From NCBI RefSeq assembly GCF_020991475.1, contig NZ_JAJMPA010000003.1, positions 558,001-622,000 of the forward strand: 64,000 nucleotides of DNA, read 5' to 3'. The notes under the pieces were generated by a model that saw nothing but the letters and a program-made list of their open reading frames with translations, did not search any database and had not been told where the DNA came from. Numbering within the stretch: the stretch's first letter is position 1; each line of letters starts with the position of its first letter. Shown here piece by piece: positions 16,569-25,156 of the stretch. Position numbers and translations under genes: made by a program. Source of the DNA: Pedobacter sp. MC2016-14. Its GTDB lineage: Bacteria > Bacteroidota > Bacteroidia > Sphingobacteriales > Sphingobacteriaceae.

Positions 16569-17993
16569 TTATCTTGAACTGAGTTCTGACTCAGGAATTG
16601 GAAATACATAATTTGAAAGTGCGATAGTGTAGTTACCTCCACCTGTTACCGTATTTGGACTTGCGATGCTCGTCATTTGATTACGTTTATAATAATACCA
16701 AAGCTGCCCCTCCCCATAAAATTCCTTTAGGTATTCTTTGGTGAGTTCGGTACGGAAACTGGCATAATTTGTAATGTCTACCAGCAGGTTCCTTTTTTGC
16801 CGAACAGTATTCAGGTAAGTTAAAGCCTGAGCGGTATTTGTTTCGCATTCTGCAGCAATATAATACACTTCGCTTAACCTGATCAATGGAATGGTAAAAC
16901 GACGTGTAAGCGTGCTGGTAGACATGTCCTGATATTTAATGAAGGTTCTAAACGTAACAGCACCGCCAGAAGGATATGGCCAGGAATAAGTAAAACGATA
17001 ATCGCCCTGATTGCCTTCATAAACAGATTCTACATAATTATTCTGCCCGGTAGATAGAATCCTGAGTTCAGCAATACTGGAAGAAAATAAGGTGTTCTGC
17101 AAATCGTAAAGTTTACTGTTAAAGGTGCCAAAGATGATTTCTGTAGAAAAAATTCGGTTAGCATCCGCAGCGCTACCTGTAATATCTGCATGGGCAACCC
17201 ATGGAAATTTAGTGGCTACAGCAATTATCTGTTTGGCCAGTAATAGGGCTTGTGCTTTATCATCTGTGGTACCTCGCCACATCAATACCCTTGCTTTCAA
17301 AACCTGGGCCGCATATAAATTTAGGCGGTAGTTATTGTAGTTATCTGTACCATTTTGAGCAATAATTGGATCTTTAGCCAAATATTTTATAGCCTGGTCC
17401 AGGTCCTCAAGTAAGTATTGCACTACTGTGTTGGCCGGTAAAAAATCACCAACTTCGGCACTTAAGCTGCGGTAGTATGGAATGGATGCCCCTGTAGGAT
17501 TTGTGGCATATATAGGTCCAAACATGCGCAATAAATCAAAATAGGCCAAAGAACGGATGGCCATTGCTTCTCCTATATATTGTTCTTCTTGTGCGGGAGT
17601 TAATACACCAGAATATTTTTTTAGGTTGGTGATGAACTGATTTGCATTTCCGGCCACTTCGTAAAGCCCTTTCCAGATTTCGGCTAAAGAAGCCTTTACA
17701 GTTTCATCCTCATAATTATAATTGATGTAATTATAATACCTTGCATTACTGGCATACCCATGATAGCGCTGAGCAAACAAGTCTAGCTTATCAAGCGTAA
17801 GGTTTTGACCATATAGTGCATTGGAGCCAAGTTTTAAGTACAAGGCATTGAGCACCTCAGCTATCCCACTTTTGGTGGCATATATCTGCTGCTCTGTCAA
17901 CTTATCTTCCGGCTGTACGTCAAGCCACTTGTTACATGAAGTAAGCAGCATGGTTAGACCAAGGATGAACATTAAGTATCTAAATCTTTTCAT
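16569..17993 (-). CDS. SusD/RagB outer-membrane lipoprotein
   Basis: The 474-residue product begins with a lipoprotein signal (lipobox LLTSC, Cys about 20) and the typical SusD opening CNKWLDVQPEDKLTEQQIYAT. The TPR-rich alpha fold follows, with GEAMAIRSLAYFDLLRMFG (the conserved 'R...YF.L...FG' block) and the C-terminal RLSEVYYIAAECE and YLKEFYGEGQLWYYYKRN. The length is normal for the smaller SusD members. SusD forms a lid on SusC and hands over the nutrient. Its start lies nine bases downstream of the susC stop, and the gene pair defines the uptake complex. The ligand is unknown. Confidence 0.93.
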   Translation of the reverse strand: MKRFRYLMFILGLTMLLTSCNKWLDVQPEDKLTEQQIYATKSGIAEVLNALYLKLGSNALYGQNLTLDKLDLFAQRYHGYASNARYYNYINYNYEDETVKASLAEIWKGLYEVAGNANQFITNLKKYSGVLTPAQEEQYIGEAMAIRSLAYFDLLRMFGPIYATNPTGASIPYYRSLSAEVGDFLPANTVVQYLLEDLDQAIKYLAKDPIIAQNGTDNYNNYRLNLYAAQVLKARVLMWRGTTDDKAQALLLAKQIIAVATKFPWVAHADITGSAADANRIFSTEIIFGTFNSKLYDLQNTLFSSSIAELRILSTGQNNYVESVYEGNQGDYRFTYSWPYPSGGAVTFRTFIKYQDMSTSTLTRRFTIPLIRLSEVYYIAAECETNTAQALTYLNTVRQKRNLLVDITNYASFRTELTKEYLKEFYGEGQLWYYYKRNQMTSIASPNTVTGGGNYTIALSNYVFPIPESELSSR

Positions 17994-18002
17994 AATTTCT
18001 AA

Positions 18003-21000
18003 TTATTTAAAGGTGGCAATTAAACTGAGTGAAAATGATCTGGCAAAGGGATAATCAATTCCTCGTTCTTTCCTAACCGTAGAGAAATAGAACAAATCGT
18101 TGGTATAGCCAGTTAATCTTAAATTGGAGAGTCCTGCTTTATCCAACCACCTTTTTTTATTGAATTCATAGCCTACGCTTACCGACTCTATGGACAAAGC
18201 ATCTTCACGTTGCACAAAACGAGAGGACATATTGGTGGTTCCGGTAAGTGAAATTCCCTTAAACTGTGCATGATCTCCAGGTTGCTGCCAGCGATCGTAT
18301 AATGCCCGCTTATCCAGATTATTGTTGATGACCCTGTTGAGCGAGATATTTTCAACTTTGTTAAACAGCGCGTCATTCCAAACATCTCTGTTAATGATAT
18401 ACCTTGTATATACCGAAAAGGTAAAACCTTTATAAGAAAGGGCATTACTAATTACACCCTGAACATCTGGTCTGCTGTTTCCTACTTTTACAATGTCATC
18501 GTAACTGTAGATAAAAGTTTGACTGCCATCTTTTTTCTTAAAGATCTCTCTTCCACTTGCCGGATCAATGCCCAATGAGGGTACTGCCCAGATATCATAA
18601 TAATCGTATCCGTCTGTATAACGGGTTAGTGAGTTGAGCGACTGCAAGCTTTCATTTAAACCGGAAAGGACATTGTTAAAGCCATTATATTTTTGACTTA
18701 GCATTGTACCTGTTAAGCCGATAAACCAGGAAATTTGCTTTTCTGGCTTAAATAAAGGCGCAAAACGAATGTTTGCCTCTATACCTTTAGTGGTCATATT
18801 ACCTGCATTGATGGCATAATCAGACAATGAAGTTGAACTTGGCAAACCAATGCCAATTACTAATGGATCTGTGTATTTACGGTAGGCATTAAGCTGCAGC
18901 GTTAACCTGTTATTAAAAAAGGCAGCATCCAAACCAAGATTAGTTTGGTAAGTATTTTGCCATTCCAAATTTTCATTTCCCAGTTTAGTAAGTTCTACCC
19001 CCTGCCCAAAATAATTATAATTGGTCATGTAAGTGTAGGTAGAAATGGACGTGGCTGAAGTGAAGTTCTGATTACCCGTTACTCCGTAGGATGCCCTCAA
19101 CCTTAAACTATTTATCCACTCTGCTGATTCCAGGAATGCTTCTTTATGCAGGTTCCAGCTAACCCCGGCAGAGCCAAACGGCTGATAGCTGTTTTTTAAC
19201 CCAAAAGAGGTTGAGCCATCGTAAGTAAAGGAAAGATCCATATTGTACCTGTCATCATAAGAATAATATCCGTTGGCCACTAAAGAATTTCTTCTGGAGA
19301 TGCTATTTACAGCAATTGGGCTTCCGCCTTCCTCATAACCATAGGCAAACCGCGGATTACCATTGGTAGAATTAGGGAAACCTTGTGCTACAAAACCTTT
19401 AAGCCTATTGGTTTTATCCTGTAATTCTGCCCTTAAATTCGCTTGATAGGCATGTTTACCCAGCTTATTGGCATAAGAAGCCATCACATTTGCGGTATAA
19501 GATAGCGCGTTGATTTGCCTGTAGGTGTAACTCCCCTTCTTTAATTGCTCGCTATCTTCAAAATCCGTATGTAATGGAGATTTGAAAACATTAATTGAAG
19601 TATTGGCATTGTTAACCTGTAAAAATCCCTGCAAACGTAATTTGCTTGTAACATCATAAATCAACTGCAAATTATTGGTTATGCTTAGGTTATTGGTATA
19701 ATTAAAACTATTTAAACTGGCATTGTATAGGGGGTTACTTACTTTGATATAACTTGATGAGGTAGGAATATAATAGCTATTTGTAGCTGAGTCATAAAAG
19801 CTGAACACATACGGCTCACTGGCGGCGGCTTTTTCATAGTATGGATTCATGTTGGCCCAGGTAGCGAAACTGCCATAATTGGATTCGTCAGATCGGTAAC
19901 CGTTTACGTAAGCATTATTGTTGATTTTTAGTTTACGACTACGATATGAGAGATTGAGCCGGGCACCCCAATCATTTTTACCTGAACCTTTCATCGTACC
20001 GTTTTGAAAACGATAGTTTCCGCCGGCATTAAAGGTTAGCGATTCGGAGCCCCCTTCAGCATACAAATTATGACGTTGAGCAAATCCGGTTTGCAATGGA
20101 TCAGTCAACCAGTAAGAATCAACCCCGCTCACTACCTGCTGCAGTTTTTGAGAATAGAGCGGGTCATAGTATACATTCTGCAATTCAGGATAAACTGAAG
20201 GCGCAGTATAGACACCGGAAAGCTTTTCAAATTGCAGCTTTTCTGATGCGTTCATCATATTGTATTGGCTCAGGTCTGGAAGTTCCATAGTCATATCTGT
20301 GGTATAACTCAGCCTAATCTTTCCTGCCTTTGGCTGGATGGTTTCTACCACGATGACACCATTGGAAGCGCGCGATCCATAAATGGCTGTTGAGGCAGCG
20401 TCTTTTAAAACTGTAATGGAAGATACCCTATTCATGTCCAGGTCTATAATTGTCCTAAGCGTAGCTTCAAAACCATCTAAAATAAATAATGGTTGGTTTG
20501 GATCATCAGAAAATTCATCTCTTAGCGAAGACGTGCTGATGCTGGTTTGTCCGCGCAATTCAATGGTTGGCAAAGTATTTGGATTTGATCCTGCAAGGTT
20601 ATTCTCAATGAGCAGAAATGAGGGGTCCAAAGAACTAAGGCTTTTTAAAATATTGACATTTCCAACGGCCTTTAATTCTTCTCCTCTATAAACAGATGCC
20701 GCTCCAGTAAAGGTTTCTTTATCCCTTACGGTCATACCTGTTGCTACAATGGCAATCTCTTTGAGGTCTGTTGTGGCTGGTTTTAAAGCAATGGTACCCA
20801 GCTGACTCTTTGCTGGAATTTTAATAGGTGCAAATCCCATGTAGGAGATTTCGATTAGCCCAGCTCCGGAAATGCCTGACAATTGAAAATAACCATCTCT
20901 GTCAGAAGCCGTAGATTTTCCGCTCCGTTTGCCATCCTTATCAAGTACATATATAGTTGCACCTACAATAGGCTGACCCTTTTCGTCCGTTACACGTCCC

Positions 21001-21434
21001 CGAACCGTTTCCTGGTTAAAATCATTATCTAGTATGCCGGCATTAACTGATTTTTTCAGGGTAATGTTGATCAGCTTTTCCCTTACCGTATAAGTTAGAG
21101 GCTGTCCCGCAAAAATCATTGGCAGCACCTCCAACAATTCCTTGTCTCTGATTTTAGCAGATACCGGCTTTGCCATGTCGAGATCCTTGTCGCTATAGAT
21201 AAATGCGTAGCCACTCTTTTTACGGAGTTCCTGTAAAACACTTTTTAGTGCAACATTGCTCACATCCATGCTCACTTTTTGTGCATGGGTGTAAGCTGTT
21301 GCTTCGATGGTTAAAAATAAGGTCAGTAATAGAGTTAATCTCATAATCAATTGGTAATATGAGGAAATATTCATGTTATAGCACCTCGGCTTAGGTTTGC
21401 ACCGGGGCACCTTGACAAGTATGTTATTATGCAT
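18003..21434 (-). CDS. SusC/RagA TonB-dependent transporter with STN signalling domain
   Basis: The 1143-residue product contains, in order, a signal sequence, an STN (secretin/TonB N-terminal) domain (about 54-105, SMDVSNVALKSVLQELRKKS), a carboxypeptidase-regulatory-like domain (about 140-225, VRGRVTDEKGQPIVGAT), a TonB plug (about 235-350) and a 22-strand barrel ending in SLSLIATFK. The STN domain is what contacts FecR-type anti-sigma factors, which fits the fecR and sigma genes just upstream. The ATG at 21434 gives a long, basic N-region, common in this subgroup; an ATG at 21374 is the alternative. It imports a large or scarce nutrient through the outer membrane using TonB energy. Confidence 0.93.
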   Translation of the reverse strand: MHNNILVKVPRCKPKPRCYNMNISSYYQLIMRLTLLLTLFLTIEATAYTHAQKVSMDVSNVALKSVLQELRKKSGYAFIYSDKDLDMAKPVSAKIRDKELLEVLPMIFAGQPLTYTVREKLINITLKKSVNAGILDNDFNQETVRGRVTDEKGQPIVGATIYVLDKDGKRSGKSTASDRDGYFQLSGISGAGLIEISYMGFAPIKIPAKSQLGTIALKPATTDLKEIAIVATGMTVRDKETFTGAASVYRGEELKAVGNVNILKSLSSLDPSFLLIENNLAGSNPNTLPTIELRGQTSISTSSLRDEFSDDPNQPLFILDGFEATLRTIIDLDMNRVSSITVLKDAASTAIYGSRASNGVIVVETIQPKAGKIRLSYTTDMTMELPDLSQYNMMNASEKLQFEKLSGVYTAPSVYPELQNVYYDPLYSQKLQQVVSGVDSYWLTDPLQTGFAQRHNLYAEGGSESLTFNAGGNYRFQNGTMKGSGKNDWGARLNLSYRSRKLKINNNAYVNGYRSDESNYGSFATWANMNPYYEKAAASEPYVFSFYDSATNSYYIPTSSSYIKVSNPLYNASLNSFNYTNNLSITNNLQLIYDVTSKLRLQGFLQVNNANTSINVFKSPLHTDFEDSEQLKKGSYTYRQINALSYTANVMASYANKLGKHAYQANLRAELQDKTNRLKGFVAQGFPNSTNGNPRFAYGYEEGGSPIAVNSISRRNSLVANGYYSYDDRYNMDLSFTYDGSTSFGLKNSYQPFGSAGVSWNLHKEAFLESAEWINSLRLRASYGVTGNQNFTSATSISTYTYMTNYNYFGQGVELTKLGNENLEWQNTYQTNLGLDAAFFNNRLTLQLNAYRKYTDPLVIGIGLPSSTSLSDYAINAGNMTTKGIEANIRFAPLFKPEKQISWFIGLTGTMLSQKYNGFNNVLSGLNESLQSLNSLTRYTDGYDYYDIWAVPSLGIDPASGREIFKKKDGSQTFIYSYDDIVKVGNSRPDVQGVISNALSYKGFTFSVYTRYIINRDVWNDALFNKVENISLNRVINNNLDKRALYDRWQQPGDHAQFKGISLTGTTNMSSRFVQREDALSIESVSVGYEFNKKRWLDKAGLSNLRLTGYTNDLFYFSTVRKERGIDYPFARSFSLSLIATFK

Positions 21435-21501
21435 ACATTTGTATAGTTAGGGTTGGTTAATTGATGGTTCATTTAATCTTTTTTTTAAGCCCGACTTTAT
21501 G

Positions 21502-21534
21502 ACCGTAGATGTTGGTAGCATCTGCGGTTTTTTT
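21502..21534 (+). terminator. Terminator-like hairpin read from the plus strand, upstream of susC
   Basis: A 10-bp stem with one G-T pair (ACCGTAGATG with CATCTGCGGT), a seven-base loop and a following T7 tract form a good intrinsic terminator, but only for transcripts moving left to right, against the direction of susC and fecR. It lies in the 121-base gap between these two genes. Confidence 0.6.
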
Positions 21535-21555
21535 AGGAAGTGCCATTGGTTTGGT

Positions 21556-22740
21556 CTAGGTTTTTATCATAATTCTCCTTCCATTAATTTCAAATTTAAC
21601 GTGTATTTGTTCTTCAAGCGCTTGTAGAATGGCTGATAGGCTGGTGTTTCGTGGAATCTCGCCTGAAAGGTTTTTATGGGCACTAAGGGCTTCCATATTT
21701 ATAAATTCGATATCGTACCAACGCTCCAATTGTCTTAAGATATCATGAAGATCCTGGTCATTGAGCACCAGCAGATCATCTTTCCAGGCAATATAATCCT
21801 GGGTATTTACTTTTTTAACTTCAAATCCGCTGTGATTAAGGATGGCCTGATCTCCAGGATTAATTACCTTGTTCAAACCGCTTACTGAGCTGATCGCTAC
21901 CCTGCCGTTAACAAGCGTTGTGGTTATCCGGTTAATGGTGTAAGTATTGACATTAAATGCAGTACCAAGCACTGTGATACGTTGCTGCGCCGTTTTTACA
22001 ACAAATGGATGTTGTTTGTCATGCGTAACCTCAAAATAAACTTCACCCGTAACTTCAACAACTCTTTCCTTACCTTCAAAGCTACTTGGGTAACTTAGTG
22101 AACTGGCTGCATTTAACCAAACTTTAGTCCCATCAGAAAGCTTAAGTTTATACTTGCCCGCCCTTGGAACAGACAGGGTAAGATTTTGTAAATGAGCATG
22201 ATTGACAAGTACGCCACCATTTTCATAGCGAATTGAATTGCCTGTAACATCAATACCCTCTTTGGTCTCATTCAATTTTATTTTCTCGCCGTTAGCTAGA
22301 GTAAGGGTTGCTCTATTTGTGCCTGGTGCAATATCGTTGCTTGCTGATTCAGATAATGTAACATTAGTAGATTTTTTGTGATCTGTTAGAGTGTAAATCA
22401 GTAAGCCCAAAGAAAAAATAACGATAACCGCAGCGGCTACATAACGCAAATAAGGGTACAACTTAAAAGTTTTTATCTTTTGTTCTTCTGCAATGCGCTG
22501 GTTTACCTTAAGTTCTAATCCAGCAAATGCAGTATCAATATCCCATTCATCTATATCTTCCGTTTCGTTATAGCTGGCCATAGTTTCTTTTACACTGTTT
22601 CTTAGCTGAAACTCTAGCGCTGGATTGTCAATATGCTTTTCAAGCTCTTCAGCTTCCTCAGCAGTAAGGCTGTCTTGCAGATATTTTTCAAAAAGCAGTT
22701 GCAGTCTGTTAGTTTCCCCTGATTGTTTAAATGCATTCAT
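21556..22740 (-). CDS. FecR-family anti-sigma factor
   Basis: The 394-residue product has a cytoplasmic helical N-terminal region (about 1-85) that would hold the sigma factor, one transmembrane helix (about 100-118, VAAAVIVIFSLGLLIYTL), a periplasmic FecR domain (about 135-290, with LTLANGEKIKLN, GKYKLKLSDGTKVWLNAASSLSYP and VEVTGEVYFEV), and a C-terminal DUF4974 domain (about 320-394, LHDILRQLERWYDIEF), which receives the signal from the STN domain of the transporter. It sits between the sigma gene and susC in the same direction. It should release the sigma factor when SusC is loaded with substrate. Confidence 0.92.
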   Translation of the reverse strand: MNAFKQSGETNRLQLLFEKYLQDSLTAEEAEELEKHIDNPALEFQLRNSVKETMASYNETEDIDEWDIDTAFAGLELKVNQRIAEEQKIKTFKLYPYLRYVAAAVIVIFSLGLLIYTLTDHKKSTNVTLSESASNDIAPGTNRATLTLANGEKIKLNETKEGIDVTGNSIRYENGGVLVNHAHLQNLTLSVPRAGKYKLKLSDGTKVWLNAASSLSYPSSFEGKERVVEVTGEVYFEVTHDKQHPFVVKTAQQRITVLGTAFNVNTYTINRITTTLVNGRVAISSVSGLNKVINPGDQAILNHSGFEVKKVNTQDYIAWKDDLLVLNDQDLHDILRQLERWYDIEFINMEALSAHKNLSGEIPRNTSLSAILQALEEQIHVKFEINGRRIMIKT

Positions 22741-22838
22741 ATTAACCCTATACGTTCAAACAAAAAAAAGCAATGACTGTAAATTAAAAATAATTACAAC
22801 ATACTGTTTACCAATAAAATATATTTTATAAGTTGGTA

Positions 22839-23441
22839 TTATGAAGCAAGAAAGATGTAACTTATAGAGAGGCCAATGATTAAACCTTCATTCTCTTTAA
22901 GATAGTTACGCAATAGCCTATTGGTTTTAGTGATGTGCGAATTGACTGTTGCTGTAGATATAGATAGCAGCTGGCTAACTTCATCATAGCTTCTACCCTC
23001 AATCTTACAAAGCGTAAATACTTTTCTGGATTGTTCAGGAACCTGCGCGATAAGTTTATCTAACAGTTCACGGTTTTCCTTCCTGTAAAGTGTTTCTTCA
23101 ATATGGCTGTATGCCTCCGTTGATTGCTCCGTTTTATAGGCTTTTAAAAAGTTTTTTTCACGATTTGCCTTACGGATGGCGTCAATGACCAGATTTTCTC
23201 CAATATGAAACAGGTAGGCTTTAATGGGCAGGTTTGGGTCTATTTTTTTCCTGTTCAGCCATAATCTAACAAAGAGCTCTTGCAGTACCTCTTCCGTATC
23301 TTGAGTTGATTTTAGAATATACAAAATCCGTTTAGCCAGTACCCTTTTGTAAGTTGCCATTAAAGTATTGAAAGCAGATTGATCTCCTTTCTGCAGCTTT
23401 AATAATAACCTGTACTCTTCTGTCTCTAAAGGGGCTTGCAT
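22839..23441 (-). CDS. ECF RNA polymerase sigma factor (Bacteroidota sigma-70 family)
   Basis: The 200-residue product shows sigma region 2 (about 25-95; DTEEVLQELFVRLWLNRKKI and AYLFHIGENLVIDAIRK) and region 4 (about 120-180; PEQSRKVFTLCKIEGRSYDEVSQ-type helix-turn-helix with VNSHITKTNRLLRNYL). The short hydrophobic tail IIGLSISYIFLAS is seen in other members of this Bacteroidota group. It lies immediately upstream of fecR, with a gap of about 100 bases, and should direct transcription of the susC operon under FecR control. It reads away from the inverted-repeat element at 23584-23728. Confidence 0.93.
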   Translation of the reverse strand: MQAPLETEEYRLLLKLQKGDQSAFNTLMATYKRVLAKRILYILKSTQDTEEVLQELFVRLWLNRKKIDPNLPIKAYLFHIGENLVIDAIRKANREKNFLKAYKTEQSTEAYSHIEETLYRKENRELLDKLIAQVPEQSRKVFTLCKIEGRSYDEVSQLLSISTATVNSHITKTNRLLRNYLKENEGLIIGLSISYIFLAS

Positions 23442-23583
23442 ATTAAACGATTGACAAAAGCTAATATAAAAGTAATTTGAAGAAAAAAGAATAAAAAAAC
23501 TGTATCAAATTAGATGGTGCAGCCCTGGATGATGAAGTAGGTTTGCTCATCTTGCAATAAAATATTAATCCATGTTACAAAGC

Positions 23584-23728
23584 TGCGTCCGGCATGCGTA
23601 TATACCATCAAGCAATCACGTTCGAGTCACGTACAGGATTGAAAGGCATTTAGGTTACTCAACCCTTACGCAACCTCGAAGTTGATTCAAGCCAACCCTT
23701 AAGTTGGTATATACGCATGCCGGACGCA
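23584..23728. repeat. 145-bp element bounded by perfect 24-bp inverted repeats
   Basis: The arms at 23584-23607 and 23705-23728 are exact reverse complements, each containing GTCCGGCATGCGTATATACC or its complement. Inside lies a second, imperfect inverted pair (12 of 14 positions: 23613-23626 with 23675-23688, core TTCGAG/CTCGAA) and a short apical stem (AGGTT/AACCT), so the whole element could fold into one long hairpin. No frame inside is coding, and no clear target-site duplication flanks it. It may be a MITE-like or REP-like repeat or a structured RNA; the copy number cannot be judged from one window. Confidence 0.85.
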
Positions 23729-23816
23729 TGTAAGAAACAGAAGCCATTCTAGCATTTTAAGTGCATTTTTTGATGCTCGTGTTTCAAGATTTCCCAGTTT
23801 TTTGTATGATAAAAAA

Positions 23817-23843
23817 AGGCTATATCAAATTTCGATATAGCCT
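23817..23843 (-). terminator. Intrinsic terminator of the CpxP/Spy-like gene
   Basis: A perfect 10-bp stem (AGGCTATATC with GATATAGCCT) and seven-base loop are followed on the minus strand by a run of seven T. It lies 30 bases behind the stop codon of the CpxP/Spy-like gene. Confidence 0.85.
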
Positions 23844-23872
23844 CCTTCAATCTAACTACAATTTAACAACCT

Positions 23873-24271
23873 TTATACTTTTTGAGCATCTCCTTTTTTA
23901 TTTTTCCGGCCATGCTCTTTCATTGATTTCATTTTCTCGGTTTTCCATTCCTGATAAGCTTTACGCTGTGTATCATTCAAAACAGCTGAAATCTGTTGAT
24001 CTCTCTTTTCAAACTCAGCTTTCATTGCTGTACGATCAGGCTTCTGTCCTTTAACATGTTTTTTCTGTACCTCATTTATCCCGTTGAGACTGATGGTGTA
24101 AATTTTCGCCTTTTGATCTGCTGTTAAAGCAAGCTTTTTTTCAAGGGCAGCAGTAAGTTTCTGCGCTTTTTCTTCAGGTGTTTTGTGGTGTTTTTTGGCC
24201 ACATCTTTTTGTGCAAATGCCATTGTACCCATGCTGATGAATAAAATAGCGGTGATCATTAATTTTTTCAT
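23873..24271 (-). CDS. Periplasmic Spy/CpxP-like (LTxxQ / DUF4890-type) protein
   Basis: The 132-residue product has a signal peptide (MKKLMITAILFISMGTMAFAQ) and a highly charged helical mature part. The first helix ends in KKLALTADQKAKIYTISL, which carries the LTxxQ motif of Spy/CpxP-like proteins; a second, similar element is SAVLNDTQRKAYQEWKTEK. The tail is strongly basic (HGRKNKKGDAQKV). Such small helical proteins act as periplasmic chaperones or stress sensors; the Bacteroidota versions are often listed as DUF4890. The gene has its own terminator and no operon partner on the same strand. Confidence 0.8.
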   Translation of the reverse strand: MKKLMITAILFISMGTMAFAQKDVAKKHHKTPEEKAQKLTAALEKKLALTADQKAKIYTISLNGINEVQKKHVKGQKPDRTAMKAEFEKRDQQISAVLNDTQRKAYQEWKTEKMKSMKEHGRKNKKGDAQKV

Positions 24272-24390
24272 GTTTCTATTTGTTGTTTGTTAAATAGAGC
24301 ATGATTCAGCATAATAGTTTAAAGCCGGATATGTTAATTAGTGTTAATTTCTATCTTAGCGTGCATTTCAATCATCAATCTATTACGCGC

Positions 24391-24777
24391 ATGAACTATA
24401 AACCATTATGGGCATTACCAATATTGATAATAGCAACAGTTGGAATAGCCAATCTTTATAATGGTAATTACACGACAGGCAATCACTACACAGCCGATGA
24501 TCTTAAATCGATACTTCAGGATACTCTGTCTCACAATGTTACTAAGGAGTGGGTTATGATAAAGAATGACGCTACGGCTGTAAAAGTGGTCGAGCCTATA
24601 CTGTTTGATATCTATGGCAGAGATCATATAATTGACGAGCGTCCTTATGAAGTTCAAATGATTGGCAACTACTATATCATAGATGGCACATTAACTAGCG
24701 AATCAGATGGTGGTACATTCCATATTGTGATTGATAAGAGAAATTCCCGAATTGTAAAACTTACACATGGTAAATAG
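24391..24777 (+). CDS. NTF2-fold immunity-like protein with N-terminal membrane segment
   Basis: The 128-residue product begins with a hydrophobic segment (LWALPILIIATVGIANL). The second half reads AVKVVEPILFDIYGRDHIIDE, then RPYEVQMIGNYYIIDGTL, then a GGTFHIVIDKRNSRIVKLTHGK end. This order (helix with yG, 'PY.V....YY...G', 'GG....I.K....I...hGK') is that of the small NTF2-fold immunity proteins of polymorphic toxin systems. No toxin gene lies next to it, so it is an orphan. The frame opens at 24301, but the ATG at 24391 begins directly before the membrane segment and is preferred. Confidence 0.65.
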   Translation: MNYKPLWALPILIIATVGIANLYNGNYTTGNHYTADDLKSILQDTLSHNVTKEWVMIKNDATAVKVVEPILFDIYGRDHIIDERPYEVQMIGNYYIIDGTLTSESDGGTFHIVIDKRNSRIVKLTHGK

Positions 24778-24889
24778 ATGCTAACCAGTAAATAAATTGT
24801 ACATACTGGTTTTCACGCAAAAAGAGGATATTAAAGATACACTCTACTTGTCGATGGTGCAGACTACGGTTATTTTTAATCAGTGACAA

Positions 24890-25111
24890 TTAAGGAATGG
24901 TTACAAATCCAGCAGTCCAATTGTCTTGATCGATAGTATATCTATCGATCAAGAATCCATCTATATGATCTCTAAAACCTTCTAAAAGCTGAGAACGATG
25001 CTTGGCCTCTTCAGCTTTTTCCGCCGAACTATACAAACCAATAAGCTTACTGTCTTCGCCACCTTCCAAATTCTCATCGATATGTGTGTGCCATAATAAA
25101 AAAACTTCCAT
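24890..25111 (-). CDS. Small DUF7336-type protein
   Basis: The 73-residue product reads MEVFLLWHTHIDENLEGGED, then KLIGLYSSAEKAEEAKHR, then GFRDHIDGFLIDRYTIDQDNW and AGFVTIP. The pattern 'V..LWH', 'KLIG.Ys....A..A', 'GF.I..Y.iD...W..GF' matches the small cytoplasmic domain I know as DUF7336, of unknown function and often found in accessory regions. There is no signal peptide or membrane segment. It is convergent with the immunity-like gene and diverges from the RadC remnant, in a stretch that looks recombined. Confidence 0.65.
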   Translation of the reverse strand: MEVFLLWHTHIDENLEGGEDSKLIGLYSSAEKAEEAKHRSQLLEGFRDHIDGFLIDRYTIDQDNWTAGFVTIP

Positions 25112-25156
25112 ACTTCGAAATTAGTCAATATCCAGAACTTCTACATACGCCCTTAG

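Larger units (their letters stand above)
23442..23872. other. Gene-free interval of about 430 bp
   Basis: Between the sigma factor start and the end of the CpxP-like gene no frame looks coding. The interval holds the A/T-rich upstream region of the sigma gene, the 145-bp inverted-repeat element and the terminator of the CpxP-like gene. The element is visibly richer in GC than its surroundings. Confidence 0.8.

Noticed and set aside
23620..23628. GTTCGAGTC, resembling the T-loop of a tRNA
   Set aside because: The flanking bases do not form a five-pair T stem, and no acceptor, D or anticodon arm fits around it. It lies inside the inverted-repeat element.
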